Assembly (NCBI GenBank): GCA_900618795.1
Contig: UYJD01000018.1
Coordinates: 233,537 to 297,536 of the forward strand
Origin: Cyanodermella asteris
Taxonomy: Eukaryota > Ascomycota > Lecanoromycetes > Ostropales > Stictidaceae
Length of the DNA: 64,000 bases
Reading direction: 5' to 3'
Position numbers and translations under genes: made by a program
Notes under the pieces: model-generated
Databases searched by the model: none
What the model was told of the DNA's origin: nothing
What the model saw: only the letters and a program-made list of their open reading frames with translations
Shown: positions 40,086-52,028 of the stretch, piece after piece
How positions within the stretch are numbered: position 1 is the stretch's first letter
Layout: each line of letters starts with the position of its first letter

Positions 40086-42360
40086 TTAGCCCACGAAGCT
40101 CTTGGTGAAGTTGACGACGGAGTCCTTGAGCTTCTGCTCCAACTCCTTGCTCAATGCACCATCCTTCTCAATCTGGTCGAGGAGGCTCGATTCGTTGCTG
40201 TTGAGGTGTGCAAGGTAGTCAACTTCCCACTGGCCGATCTTCTCAACTGGAACGCGGTCGAGGTGGCCGTTGACACCAGCAAAGATCACAGGGACCATGT
40301 GCTTGACTTCCATGGGGCTGTACTGCTTCTGCTTGAGCAGCTCTGTAAGGCGTTCACCACGAGACAACGTGGATTTTGTCGCCGCGTCTAGGTCGGAGCC
40401 GAATTGACCTGTCTTGTGTCAGTGTATGCTTTGTAGGCGCACGTAGATGTAAACTTACTGAAAGCGGCGACCTCGCGGTACTGGGCCAAGAAGAGCTTCA
40501 AAGAACCGGCGACCTGCTTCATTGACTTCAACTGCGCAGCAGAGCCGACACGGGACACGGAAAGACCGACGTTGATGGCCGGACGGATACCCTTGTAGAA
40601 CAACTCGGCTTCCAAGAAGATCTGGCCGTCAGTGATGGAGATGACATTAGTGGGAATGTAGGCGGAGACATCACCACCCTGGGTCTCAATGATAGGCAGA
40701 GCAGTAAGAGATCCACCACCGTGCTTGCTGTTGAGCTTGGCCGCACGCTCCAAAAGACGGGAGTGCAGGTAGAAGACGTCGCCAGGGTAAGCCTCACGTC
40801 CGGGAGGACGACGGAGCAGCAGAGACATCTGACGGTAAGCCACAGCCTGCTTGGAAAGATCGTCGTAGATCACAACAGCGTGCTTGCCATTGTCGCGGAA
40901 CCATCTAAGAATGTCAGTGTTCACTCCCTTTTTTCAACCACCAACACCAGGAATCACATACTCGCCAATTGCGCAGCCAGAGAAGGGCGCAAGGTATTGT
41001 AATGGGGCCGATTCACTTGCAGTTGCTGCGACGACGACGCTGTACTTCATAGCATCGTTCTCCTCAAGAGTCTTGACAAGTTGGGCGACGGTGGAGCGCT
41101 TTTGGCCGACGGCAACATAAACGCAGTACAGCTTCTTCGATTCGTCGTTCGTTTCGTTGACACGGCGCTGATTCAAAACCGCATCAAGGGCAACGGCTGT
41201 CTTTCCAGTCTGGCGATCTCCGATAATAAGTTCACGCTGTCCTCGTCCAACTGAAGGTTGTTAGTCAAAATCGACAAAAATCCATTTCGACGTCAAAAGG
41301 GTGCATTTCGCAGGGAAAAACAGCACAAGAACGCAAAGAACAATACTCACTGGGCACGAGACCATCGACACTCTTCAATCCAGTTTGGACGGGCTGGTTG
41401 ACGGATTGACGAGGAAGAATACCAGGCGCCTTGAGCTGAGCACGACTGCGTTCAGTCGATTTTATAGGGCCTTTCCCATCGATTGCTTCCCCAAGGCCAT
41501 TGACGACACGGCCGAGCAGTCCCTCACCGACTGGGATGTCAACCTGGTGTTGTGGGTTAGCAGGTCAAAAAAATGTGGTCATGTGACCGAAATGATGGCG
41601 CGAAACACATGTCTTGGCACTTTTCCTGGAGCCGCGACAGCGCCGAGCCGCACCGCATCGCACCAACACCAGAACAGCTGCTCAAACGCAATGCAATGGC
41701 GTCCTCCACTGAAGCGAAACGCAGCTTGGTCGCTTGCCACATGGCTTCAACAAATTGCAGATGGAAAATGTATCAACTCACAATGGCTCCGGTTCTCTTG
41801 ACAACATCGCCCTCCTTGACAGTGCGGTCATTGCCGAACAGCACTTTTGTTGGTCAGCATTGTTCCAGGGACAATTGCACATGCGACTATATCATACCGA
41901 CACCGACTTGGCCGGCTTCGAGGTTCATGCACATTCCCTTGACACCGGAAGCGAACCTGCCATGGTCAGCCGAATCCATTTCCGCGCCTTCTCTTGCTTT
42001 TCACATACTCGACAAGCTCCTCGGCCTGCACATTCTGCATGCCGTGGACACGCGCGATACCATCACCGACACTGAGGACCTTTCGTGCTGTTAGTGATGT
42101 TGCCCGATTGTCATGTTGGTGGCCAAAGGAGCTCCGAGATGGTCACTCACCCTTCCGGTCTCGGCAAGGTTGGCTTCGTCCTGAACACCACGAATGCGCT
42201 GCTCGAGGATGGAGGAGACCTCGGTCGGAGTAGCCTTCGCATCGCTGGCGTACGTGCGGACGGCAGTGTTGACAATCGGTGCCGCGATCCTGACCCGGCC
42301 AGCCGAAGCAGCAGCTCCAGCGACGCTGCTCGACTGCCGCAAAGCAGTCCTGAACATCAT
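40086..42360 (-). CDS. ATP1: F1F0-ATP synthase subunit alpha, mitochondrial
   Basis: Eight exons on the minus strand: 42360-42151, 42079-42009, 41956-41898, 41843-41782, 41543-41351, 41250-40962, 40904-40459 and 40408-40086. They join in phase to about 550 residues, the usual length. The presequence is Arg/Ala/Ser-rich and ends near VRTYAS. The protein shows [46 protein letters not shown] (P-loop), [65 protein letters not shown] and the C-terminal FTKSFVG. Subunit alpha carries the non-catalytic nucleotide sites of the F1 head in the matrix. The first two codons are both ATG. Several early exons are under 75 nt, an intron-rich 5' half. Confidence 0.97.
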
Positions 42361-43789
42361 TGCGATGGAATTTCTCTCAAGCTCCAGGCACGGTACGAGA
42401 GATGCGCTCAGGGACTCGAGCGCAATGCAGTGAGAGTGGAGAAAAAAGATTATGGGGTGGACTGTTTGTATGTGTAGGAAAATCGGTTGATGAGAAGACG
42501 TTGTGAGAGCTACTTTGTGCCAAGTGCGCTAGACTAGATTGAGTCTATGTGGCCCGTGCATTATATCGAGCTCGGAGCTCACCAATCTGGCTATCAACAA
42601 CTTGGCTGTTTTGGTATAGAATCGTCTTAATTTTACGTTTAGGAATTAGAAATCATGCGTTGAAGCATCTGAAAAGCCCCGTAGGCTACTAATAGTCTTG
42701 ATCGAGGTGGTATATTTGATTGGAATAAGTGTTATATGGTAGAAATACGAGGCCCGAGTACGCTAAGAGCCGAGGCCATGGATTTTGGCGATGACAGCGT
42801 CGAAAATGGTGCTCACAGACTGCCTGGGATTTACATGTCCCCTGTTGAAGGCGCAAGAAAGCTTCCAGTGTAGCAACAGCGTAATGAAAGGCCGGGGCAA
42901 TGATGAAATAACATTAGCGGTACAGCTGTGTAATGGGGTTGATATGTCGCTGTTGGGTCAAGTCCCTACCCACGTACTTGCCGCAGTACTTCGACCAGCA
43001 CCTGCCTACCTACATGCTCATGTAGCCACACCACTACGTCAGCAAGTACCTACCCAAGTACTTACACAACTGTTCACGGCAACACCCTGTCCAATACCTA
43101 CCGAACTACTCAAACAAATACGTGCCTCGGTACACCCTCAAACACTTGTCTGTGTATATCCTGGAACACCAGTCCACCTACCCACGTAAGTATATGCACA
43201 AGCACACTTCACAGTACTCGTTCTGGACTTGTCGATTGCCACACGTGGCGCAAAAATATGAGCAAAATGTAGGATTTAAACATTCATCATTGCGTTTACT
43301 AGTCGGCTGCTATTCGAGAGCATGTCCTCTTCAAACCCCACCTGAAACCCGCCCATTTGGAACCAGATCAATGAGATCGATCAATGGCCCGACTTGCTCT
43401 CTGCATCACAGCAAGAACCGCTTCACCTCGAACCCGTGCCGTCACAAGGTTGCCTGACTTCTAACCCCTCTGTGGCGCCGCATTTCATCTCTTCGTAACA
43501 AACGCCCCATCTCAAATCCCGTACCCTGAAATTACGCGCACAGTAATCGACAGCGGCCAAGTTTATTGGTACGGCAAACCTGCACAGCTGGGCCTTCGAA
43601 CACTGCTGAGCCTTCGTGCCGTTGACAGGTATTGTCAAAATCACACCCCAACTCCAAAGGAAAGTGTTGAAAAGTCGCTCACGGGTATCTTCTTCCTGAT
43701 GCGGGACGTTATGCAAGATGCGAATGTTGTTCCTCCACGGAGCCGATCCGCATACCAATTCCGGCTCTGCCTCGTATCCCTCACAAAGA
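42361..43789. other. 1.4 kb intergenic with a 12-bp array
   Basis: ATP1 promoter on the left, LRG1-type 3' side on the right, and the large degenerate 12-bp array in between. No gene is seen. Confidence 0.5.
42959..43220. repeat. Degenerate 12-bp-period tandem array, about 21 units
   Basis: Consensus close to CAAGTACCTACC. The GTAC-like core sits at 42974, 42986, 42998, 43010, 43022, 43034, 43046 and 43058 without a slip. After that, one-base length changes appear while the unit remains recognisable to about 43220. Single units match consensus at roughly 6-12 of 12 positions. Confidence 0.85.
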
Positions 43790-46700
43790 TCAAATCACGC
43801 CCATGGGCTGTGATCCATAGCCTCCTTGGCTCCTAGAACTCCCACCGCTGCCGTGCCTGTAGTGATACGGTCTACTCGGACCAAACTCATCCGAAGGCTG
43901 AGATGGACTGCCAGATTGACTGGGCCTGCCAAACGTTGGGACAGGTAGACCTTGTCCGTTTCCTTGCACGTGCCTAACACTGCTTTCTTGTTGCCATGCC
44001 CGAGTCTGCTGAGGGTTAGCTTCGACTCTTCGGGCAGTGCCCTCGGCGGCTCTGTCGGCAGCGCTTCCGCCATCAGAGTTGTGTGACCTGACATCGGCGG
44101 ATTCAGCTGGACGATGGGCAGCCGCATGTAGAACGTCGGCTCGCTTGGTGATGTCGCCGTATCTTTTCAAAATGCCTTTGGTTGTGACGTCGGCACCTTG
44201 TTGGAACAATTCGCTGTCCGTCAAGACACTCTGAATATCTTCCGGGACCTCGCACATCTGGTCGTGGTACATGAGAAGCATGTGAACGGCCTCGACGGCA
44301 CGGAAACTTGCGTCCATACCGACTTGTGCATTTGGAGCTGGGATGAGAATGTTTGGTGCGATGACAGTAGCAATGTTGTGTATGTCCATTTTGCTGCCGA
44401 CTTCGTCATCAACCTGGGAAAATGAGGCAGCGAAGTTGAGGAAGCTGAACAACACTTCCATGGAGTCTCGATGCGCCTTAGGCAACAGACAGCAAGCTAG
44501 ATGCAGCACCCGTCTCTTGTCGTCGGGATTGGTAATGCTCTGTGATGTGACCCACAAATCGTGTAGTTTGTGGGTCAGCACCGGATCCGGCATCTCGCGG
44601 AGGAATTTCTTCAGCAGAGCAGCAACCTGGACGGGGCCGCTTCTGCCCAAATCAACGTTGTCGCCAGTGTCCAGCTTCTCCGATGTTTCGCGTAGAGCCT
44701 TGATGTTGCCGTTCTTTCGAAATACACCCTCAACGGACAAGTCCATCTGTCGCATGGCAGAGACAGCATCGTCCAACAACGCAGGTACGCGTAGAGAGCT
44801 CGGACCGACTCCGGATGTCGAATCCACACCCTTGGTCTCGACAAGCGTTGTAAGTTCAACACCAAAGACGCCCTTCTTCTTGCTGCCTTTGCCTTTGCCG
44901 TCATTCTTGATGAAAAATTTGTTCCAGAATGTCTGCTTTCGAGTTTCAATCAAAGCAAGGAGCTCCTCGAGATTGTAGTATTCGCGAAGCAGAGGCTCCA
45001 TCTGCAGGACTGCAATGTGGCGGACGATGAAGTACTCCATGGGCGACAGCTCCGAGAAATACTTCTTCGGTCGGTCAATGACCTTGTCGTTGGGTCCACC
45101 CAAAGCTTGCAATGCTCCCGTCGACCGTCTCTTCGGCTGTGAGAATCTCGGCAAAAGATCATCACCCGCGTACTTCGCCGCATTTGGCCTTTGACTCTTA
45201 GCATTCTCTGCGGCGACAATTCGTGGAATATCGTCAAGAGTCAAAGCGCCTTCGTTCATGTTGAGAGGAGCACCAAGCTGTCCGTTCGGATCCCGATCCT
45301 CTACCACCTTCATACCATCAGGACGCTCGATCAGTCTCGACGTTCGCGCAGTTCGACCAGTCGTTGACAGTCGTTGTTGGAGACGAGTCGACCTTTGACG
45401 TTTGACGTCCTCCACACTTTGTTGAAAGGACGACACACCATCTCCGACTCCTGCGTACGACTTTGATCGTGAAGGATCAGGCCTTGATGGTGTCGAATCT
45501 AGCAGGCCAGTCGGCATAAGGCGATGACCCTCGTTCGAGTCGTACTGTTGTAAATTAGGATCGTCTGGTATTGTCAGAAAGGAATTCCCGAGTCGGGCGG
45601 AGAGCTTACCAGAGGTATGGGGGAGAGTGCCACCCGATCGTAATACTGAGAGTAGTCTCGCCAATGCAATCCTCAGCAAGTACACGTATTGGTGAAGTCG
45701 CGACACACTTTCAACCTGTACCAGGTTCTGAGTCTGTAGCTGAGAACGGCAATTACCGCAATAGCCCTGTTGGTCGTCCTCGTTCCAAACAGGAGGGTTT
45801 GACTCCTTCGTTGAAATTTCACGACCACAGTTGTGGCACTTCAGATGTCTGTAATGCCATCTGCGCTTTTCAGCTTGGAGACACTCATCGTCGATTGGTG
45901 ACCGACAGAAGCCGCACAGATCTGACTGATCGCTTGCCAGCTCTTTCAAGCTGGCTGTATCTTCGAGTACCACCTCTGCCTGAGCGACCGACTCCAAATG
46001 GCTGAGATCGTCGAGGAAACTGTCCAGGCCGCCAACGTCGCTCTTTTCCCGCTCGAATTTCAGAGCTCCCTGCAAGCCAATTCTTATGAGAAGCTTGAGG
46101 TAGTGAGCAAGTCCAGTGACCAGCGACAAGAGCTCCTGGGTCACACCGAGACGCTTGACGCCCGTGTCTTGGGTTTTGGTCAGCAATGTGAAGAATGCGA
46201 CGATTCTCTTGCAAAGAAGCTTAGCCTCCCGACCGTATGACAATCCCGTCATGCCGTGATACATCACATAGTTGTCCAGCTGATCGAGTGCCGTAAACAA
46301 CAGCTCAACGTGATTGATGAACTTTTTCGCCACCAAAACACCATCAACGTAAGCGCCGTTACTGACGTGCAAAAGCATGTCGGAAATGCAGGCAGCTGAT
46401 GCCTCCTCGAATGCCGACAAAATACTCCAAATGTTGAACGTCTTCTGCTCCATCTTCTCTTCCTCTTCGCGTACTCGAGCCCGTTCTTCATCAGTCGCGT
46501 TGTCGTCCGAATGTGGTTCATCAGAAACGGACTCTTTGGAAGGTGCCAAACGGACGCTCCAAAACTTATGTATCATATAACACTCGGGATGCCAGTGCTG
46601 ATTCTGTCCATTGCGGAAAATCTCCACAAACTGTTTCAAGATTGCGGTCTGACATCCGTTGCAGCGCTGTGCAAATCGTGTTGAGTAGTGGTAATGGCAG

Positions 46701-47357
46701 TAAACCATGCCCTCATGCTCATAGTAGCTGTCCTTTGCTCCAAACGCTGTCGGGCATACCGAACATGTGAAATGGTCTATGTGGTATTTGCGTTGAAGCG
46801 CGGTAACGTAGGAGCCTCGTAATGCTCCACCACAGTTGAAACATAACAAGTCAAGGCGCTTGAAGTAATCTGTTTCGCAGAGCGGGTATTGTGTGCCCGA
46901 TCCGTCCTCCTCGTCTACAGGAAAGAACTTGGACGCCACGATATCGCCACAGTCCTGGAGAAGTCAGCAATTGTCGTCTCAGAGGTCCGTTCTCAGTACA
47001 TACCCTACACCTGAAACATTCGAGGTGGAAAGTCCCTCCAAGCGCCCTCACGAACTGACCCGTCAAACTCTCGCCACATTTCTGACAGGTCCGCGAAGTC
47101 TTCTCTTTCTTTGGCTGAGGCTTATCTCGCACAGCCAAGTCACGCGTGCCATCAGCACCTGGTGGAGATTGGGAGGCGTTATCGTGAGGTTTGTTTGATC
47201 CATCTCTTGTGTGGCCCGCATCTGCTGAGACTGAGCCTGGGAGGTTTTGGCGAGTGTAGGGCGCATATCTGTTACCCGGAGCGGATGAGCTGCCGGTCTG
47301 ATTAGAATTAAGATGGCCGTCGTCGCCGTTCCAGCGATGGTCGTCGCGCGACTCCAT
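43790..47357 (-). CDS. LRG1: LIM-domain Rho GTPase-activating protein, Lrg1 type
   Basis: Exon 1 47357-47004 and exon 2 46954-43790 (49-nt intron GTATGT...TCCAG) give about 1172 residues. The first LIM domain (CQKC...HLECFRCRDC) spans the splice. A second follows (CFNC...HFTCSVC...CHYH), then a CNGC...HWHPEC zinc module and a later one (CGFC...HLKCHNC...CGNC). The RhoGAP domain lies at about residues 835-1015, with arginine finger VEGVFRKNGN and the MDIHNIATVIAPNIL helix. Lrg1-type proteins inactivate Rho1 at growth sites and so restrain beta-1,3-glucan synthesis and the wall-integrity pathway. The C-terminus is Gln/Gly/Ser-rich. The 5' neighbour region is pyrimidine-poor and without a TATA box. 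Confidence 0.92.
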
Positions 47358-48401
47358 GTTGATTGTAAGGGTCGAGGTTGGTCAAGGTACGGAGAGGGAA
47401 CGAATGACAATGGGCTGCTGCATAGCCAGCATTCAACGAGAGTCGGCGGGCGCAAAATCAGAGCGCGCAGTCATGCAGACAGGCGGCAGGGCGCGTATAG
47501 GAATGATAAAAGAAGCGGTAGCACACGAGCTGGGTCGGTGGCCCGGGGGGAGCGGACTGCTTCAATGGGCGGGTAGAGGTGCCCTGAAAGAAGAATAAGT
47601 CCGCTATGTCCAGGCGCGTGGCACGCGAACTGTCGAGAATGAAGAGAAGCGTCGAGGGAGGCAGGTCTTTGGCTGGTAGTCTACAGCACGACCGGGTGAC
47701 AGTTTGGGCGGAAAGGCTGGTTGAGGCTGGCGGAAGCAGTTGAAGACGAGTTAGACTGAAAGTGACTTGGGCTTGGGCGGCGGAGCTGCGAAGACTGCGA
47801 TTCTGCAAGCGGACTAGCGCCGTTGGCCCGCCCAAAGCCACATCGCTGCGCGAAACAACAATACTCCGTACGTCCCTCTGAAAATAGAACATGCCCTTTG
47901 ATCGACCTGCTAGCTCCCAGGGCCCCACCATCGCCACAGCTGAGTGGGTGTGAGATCCAGGCATACATCAGCTTATACGAGCTGAGTGGCACTGCCATGT
48001 TCTAGCCAGCTAGTCGTTGCTTCACGAGTCGTCACAGTTGCCATCACACTACTGCCAGAACCAGGATCAAGTACGATTGCCATATTGCCGTCTTCAGATC
48101 AATTTGAAGGCAGCTGAAATGGCCAGGCAATAACGGATGATATTATCGTGCAATCGTTCAATATGGACCGAAAGAATAAAAGAACACGAGCCTCCGCAAG
48201 ACTTGTACGAATGTTTCATCTCATAGTAAATCTAACCTGAACACCTGGACCTAGAACACTCGCATATCGAGCAACGAATCGTCACTTGTAGTAATCTCAT
48301 CAGCACACCCTGTCCTCCAAAAGAAGCAGCCCGCTCTCTCAATGCAAGTAAAGTCTATCCCGCCCTCCAAAACTTCCAACACCTGAGAACTCAAACCTCA
48401 T
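47358..48401. other. Intergenic, no gene recognised
   Basis: A long minus-strand open frame (47458-47964) sits in the LRG1 upstream region but lacks an ATG-linked coding signature or family match. It looks like GC-rich promoter/leader DNA. Confidence 0.4.
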
Positions 48402-49148
48402 CTATGTCCCCCTCTCCAAATCCTCCTGCCCAAAACTCAACGGCAACAACTCCTCCACCGTCCTAACCCAAACCTCCCCCCGAACATCAACCATGAAGAC
48501 CGGCATCTTCAATCCACAAAACTCGCGAATAAACTGCCTACACATGCCACACGGGCTCGCCGGCGGACTTATATCCGTATTGACCGCCAAAGCCGTAAAG
48601 TCGCCGGCCTCGTGACCCAATGTCACTGCGGTGCCGATTGCGCAGCGCTCGGCGCAGGTGCCGACCGGGTAGGAGGCGTTTTCGACGTTGACGCCCACAA
48701 TGATTTGAGGTGAGGACGTGGAGGGGTCCGAGTTGCTGCCGGAAGCAGAGGAGGGGAAGGTGAGGCCGGAGGAGGAGGGGGTTACGGAGGAGCCGATGAC
48801 CAGGTTGGGATCTCTGCTGGATTTTGTGAGAATGGCGGCGCCGACGCGGAATTTGGAGTAGCGGCCTAGACATCGAATTCAGTAAAATGCTCCAAGACAA
48901 CAAAAATCGGACCACGCGTCGACATATCCTCAAACAACACGTTTCATACAAGCAAACCTCGAAAAGTAGATGAGCATGCTTTAAATCGACGACTCACAAG
49001 CTGCACGGGCTTTGACCCTCACCGCGGCCTCACACAGATACTTGATAGTCTGCAACTCGAGACCATGCTTCTCGACGTCGGCGGCGAAGCTTGCGCTCGT
49101 CTGGAACTTCAACTCTTCAATCGGCGTTTCTTGCACAGGGCCACTCAT
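48402..49148 (-). CDS. Cytidine deaminase
   Basis: Exon 1 49148-48998 and exon 2 48865-48402 (132-nt intron GTGAGT...TCTAG) give about 204 residues. It hydrolyses cytidine and deoxycytidine to uridine in pyrimidine salvage in the cytosol. The substrate and zinc motifs are clear: YSKFRVGAAIL, NVENASYPVGTCAERCAIG (Cys-Ala-Glu) and PCGMCRQFIREF (the two further zinc cysteines). A Ser/Pro-rich insert (SSSGLTFPSSASGSNSDPSTSS) between the first and second core strands makes the protein longer than the usual ~140-150 residues, as in other filamentous fungi. The start is the ATG of MSGPVQETP. Confidence 0.92.
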
Positions 49149-49663
49149 CGTAGGAAATATAGGAACTCGGTACCAAGGTGGTCGAGTCGAGTGGCGGGAT
49201 GGCGAGGGGCACATATGGACTTGGACTGTGCGTTTCTTATCTCACGCTTGCTCGTCCTTCCGCACATACCAAGTAAGGGGATGCGGATGTCGCATGGCCG
49301 CCCTCGGCGAGCAGGGGGCTGATGCTGATCGATCCCTGCCACGGTGCCATCTCGTTGCAGGGCTTGACGATCAAAACGATGGTGCAGCGAAGGTTCTTTG
49401 ATGCATGGAGCTGAGCGTGTAACTACGTACTACGATGGGCAGGGGTCTTAGCAGAACACGTGATCGGCCGTTGTCATTCTAATAGAATAGGGAGCACTAC
49501 AAAAGTCCGCCAGGTGGGCAGTCAGCGCACCGTGGAGCGAATTCATTAGCTATCATCCTGCTGGTAGAACGACATCCGAACCAACTTCCTGCGAACTCAT
49601 TATTCAGTGAATGAGGCGATTCCATTGACACATACAAAGTGAACATGCTCGGTCTGCCCACGT
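49149..49663. other. Short intergenic
   Basis: Promoter of the cytidine deaminase gene (left) and 3' side of the UBC gene (right). Nothing else is visible. Confidence 0.5.
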
Positions 49664-51052
49664 CTACCCTTCCGAACTTCGCTGAACTGCTTGCCTCAAC
49701 TTTCGGTTGTATTGCTTGCGAGTATCATCTCCTCCCCAGTACAGTTTACAAGCTTCGATGTTGAGATGCGTGCGTGGGTCGTAGGCCGGGTTCTCATCTT
49801 GCAAATCCTCAATGACGCCTTCAATATGACTGGGTAGCGAGTCCTTCTGCTTGGGAAAATAGCAAATGGTGCCATCTTTGGCCACCCTGTGATGGAACAT
49901 GGGTTTTGTCTCCATAAAAACGCGAGGTTGCTCCTCGGGAAACTTGGGGCTGATATACATGAGCATGTTGAAGAACGCGCCGTCGAGGTTCGTCATCGGC
50001 TGGCCGAAATATGTGATGCGCCATACAAATGGGTTTGCTTTGTCGACCAGGTCCAGTGAGACGTTCGTGCCGTCGACCTTCTCGCTGTGCTGGTGGAATA
50101 CTCTCTGCACTTGACTGACGAGGGGGTTATCCCGTCTCTTCAGAGCAGCTCCCTGCAACGACCACACCGTGGTACTCTCTTCATCCAGCACGCGTTTTAC
50201 TCGCTCAATTCTTTCTCGCAGTCTCGGGTAGTCGTAATGGCCTGTCATGTCATTTGAGCCTCCCTCAAATGGCATCCTCTTGAACGACTCCCCCACCTTG
50301 TGCTTCCTCTCCCCCTCGGCGATAGTCACAAGATACGACTCATAATACCACAAAAACCGACGCTTGCACAGGTCCTTGAACGGTTCCGAGAATTGCACCG
50401 ATTCTTCTTCCTCCTCGTCAATGTCGTCGCGATTCTCGGGTTCTATCTGTGCAGGCGCAACGACTCCGTCGCTGTAGATTCCCAGGTACGTCTCCATCTT
50501 CGCAATGACGGCAATCCGGAGGGTCTCGTGGCGGATCTTGTCGACATAATCTTGTTGGTTCTTCTTGTCGTGATCGGAGTTAGCGGTCTCGTACCCAGGT
50601 TCGTTTTCGTAGGGGTTGCTTGACATCAAACTTTGTATCGATAACAGCACCGACTCCAGGCCTTGGGCAGAAGACCACTGTTCTCCTCGTTCGCCGCGCC
50701 ACGTGCCCAGAATCGAAAGACAGACCTTGCCATCTGCGTAGATGTTGGGGTTGAAGCGCGTTTTGCCGCGATTGTTGGTAGTGCCTGTCACAGCCGGTGC
50801 CTCTTCTGGATACTTTTCGGGGAAGACCACATTGAAGACGAAAAAGCCAAACTCGTACGGTGTTTCCGATGGACCTATAATGAGTGCCTTGACATTGCGC
50901 AAGTCCTTGTCGTTGGTTGCAACCGCCAAAGACAGATCATCGCCCTTTTGTATGCTTGAAATTTCCTGTCATCGATTAGCAAATGGCACAGCATCACATT
51001 AATGCGCCGGTCGACGCACTCGTGTGATTCGTAGCAGGGCCTTGTTGGACAT
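49664..51052 (-). CDS. Tandem UBC-domain protein (UBE2Z/BIRC6-like E2)
   Basis: Exon 1 51052-51020 and exon 2 50965-49664 (54-nt intron GTGCGT...GACAG) give about 444 residues. The first UBC domain (about 1-165) has the UBE2Z/BIRC6-type core: TPYEFGFFVFNVVFPEKYP, RFNPNIYADGKVCLSILGTW with catalytic Cys93, and an SNPYENEPGYE end. Such E2s accept ubiquitin or a ubiquitin-like protein from E1. A linker with an acidic run (DDIDEEEEE) and a predicted helix leads to a second UBC-like domain (about 300-440). That domain shows MTNLDGAFFNMLMYISPKFPEEQPRVFMETKPMFHHR...GTICYFP and keeps a cysteine (Cys379), but HHR replaces HPN. The double-domain layout is unusual for an E2. Confidence 0.85.
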
Positions 51053-52028
51053 CTTGGTGTAGACAGGCGCAGCGCTGCCACTGTCAGAGCCTCAGTTCGA
51101 GGTGGCCGGGCAGGTGGTTGGATGGACGTGTAGATGCTCCGGTAACGGATGCACAAATGAGAGGTGTCGAAAAGGTATTTGTCTACAAGATCTCCGCTAT
51201 CTTTCTCGTCCCTTTGTGCTTGAATATGTACGCAGCGCAAGGCGCCAGAGATGGAACGGTTCAGGCGAGAATGAGCCGCAGCCCGTGGAGGCGTTGAGTT
51301 GACTCAGGGCTGTGAAGCGCGATGAGCTGTCGGACGGTCAGGCTGCAACCGCGGCTTGCTGCGGACTGACGGCTGCCAAATATCGCTGGCAATCTGCGGT
51401 GTAGAGACGCTTCTCATGGTTCAAAGCGACCTATCACGCAGAGCAGGAGGAGCAAAGAGCAAAATGATGGTGGCGGCAAGCTGCAGATGCTTTAGAGGTG
51501 CTGCTGCGCCAAGCCTGTTCGCTACTTGCGCTGGCCAGAGCCTGCAGTCCAATCTCACCAGGATATACCCTGTTGCGCAGCTCAAGTTACACCAGTCTAG
51601 CTTTTGCTTCAAGAAAATCGACATCACTTCGAGAATACCACAGATGCTGACGAATTGTTTGGAAACAGTCCGTGCATCGACCTTGAGCAGCAGCTTCGTA
51701 TCCCTACGTCTGTGCGTCTTTACTTTACGTTCCGCGGTAGCGATCATCTGGCGTGCTGGTCGAAGGTTTAATGCAATGCAGGAACATGTGTTTGCCCATA
51801 GACCGCTGTTTTTTTCCATTCATGGGATGCTTCCAATTGCAGGAAAAGACCTGGGTTGAACTCACCTCTTGCAGAGGAAGGCCAAAGCGTGCTTGGTGAT
51901 TACCAGGACCATGCTTGATGATTCAGCACACGAACATCACCTTCCCGTGGTCCATTGTGTTGAACGACGCATTCAAAGCGCTCGACGCGCATCAACCTGC
52001 AATTCGCATTGCAAGACAAAGACTCTGG
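51053..52028. other. Intergenic, no gene recognised
   Basis: Open frames on both strands around 51356-51859 overlap each other and show no family features. This is probably upstream DNA of the UBC gene and 3' DNA of the next minus-strand gene. Confidence 0.4.

Noticed and set aside
44343-44978. 211-residue plus-strand frame
   Set aside because: Antisense shadow of the LIM-RhoGAP coding sequence.
47458-47964. 168-residue minus-strand frame upstream of the LIM-RhoGAP gene
   Set aside because: Lies in the promoter/5' leader, lacks recognisable features, and splices to nothing convincing.
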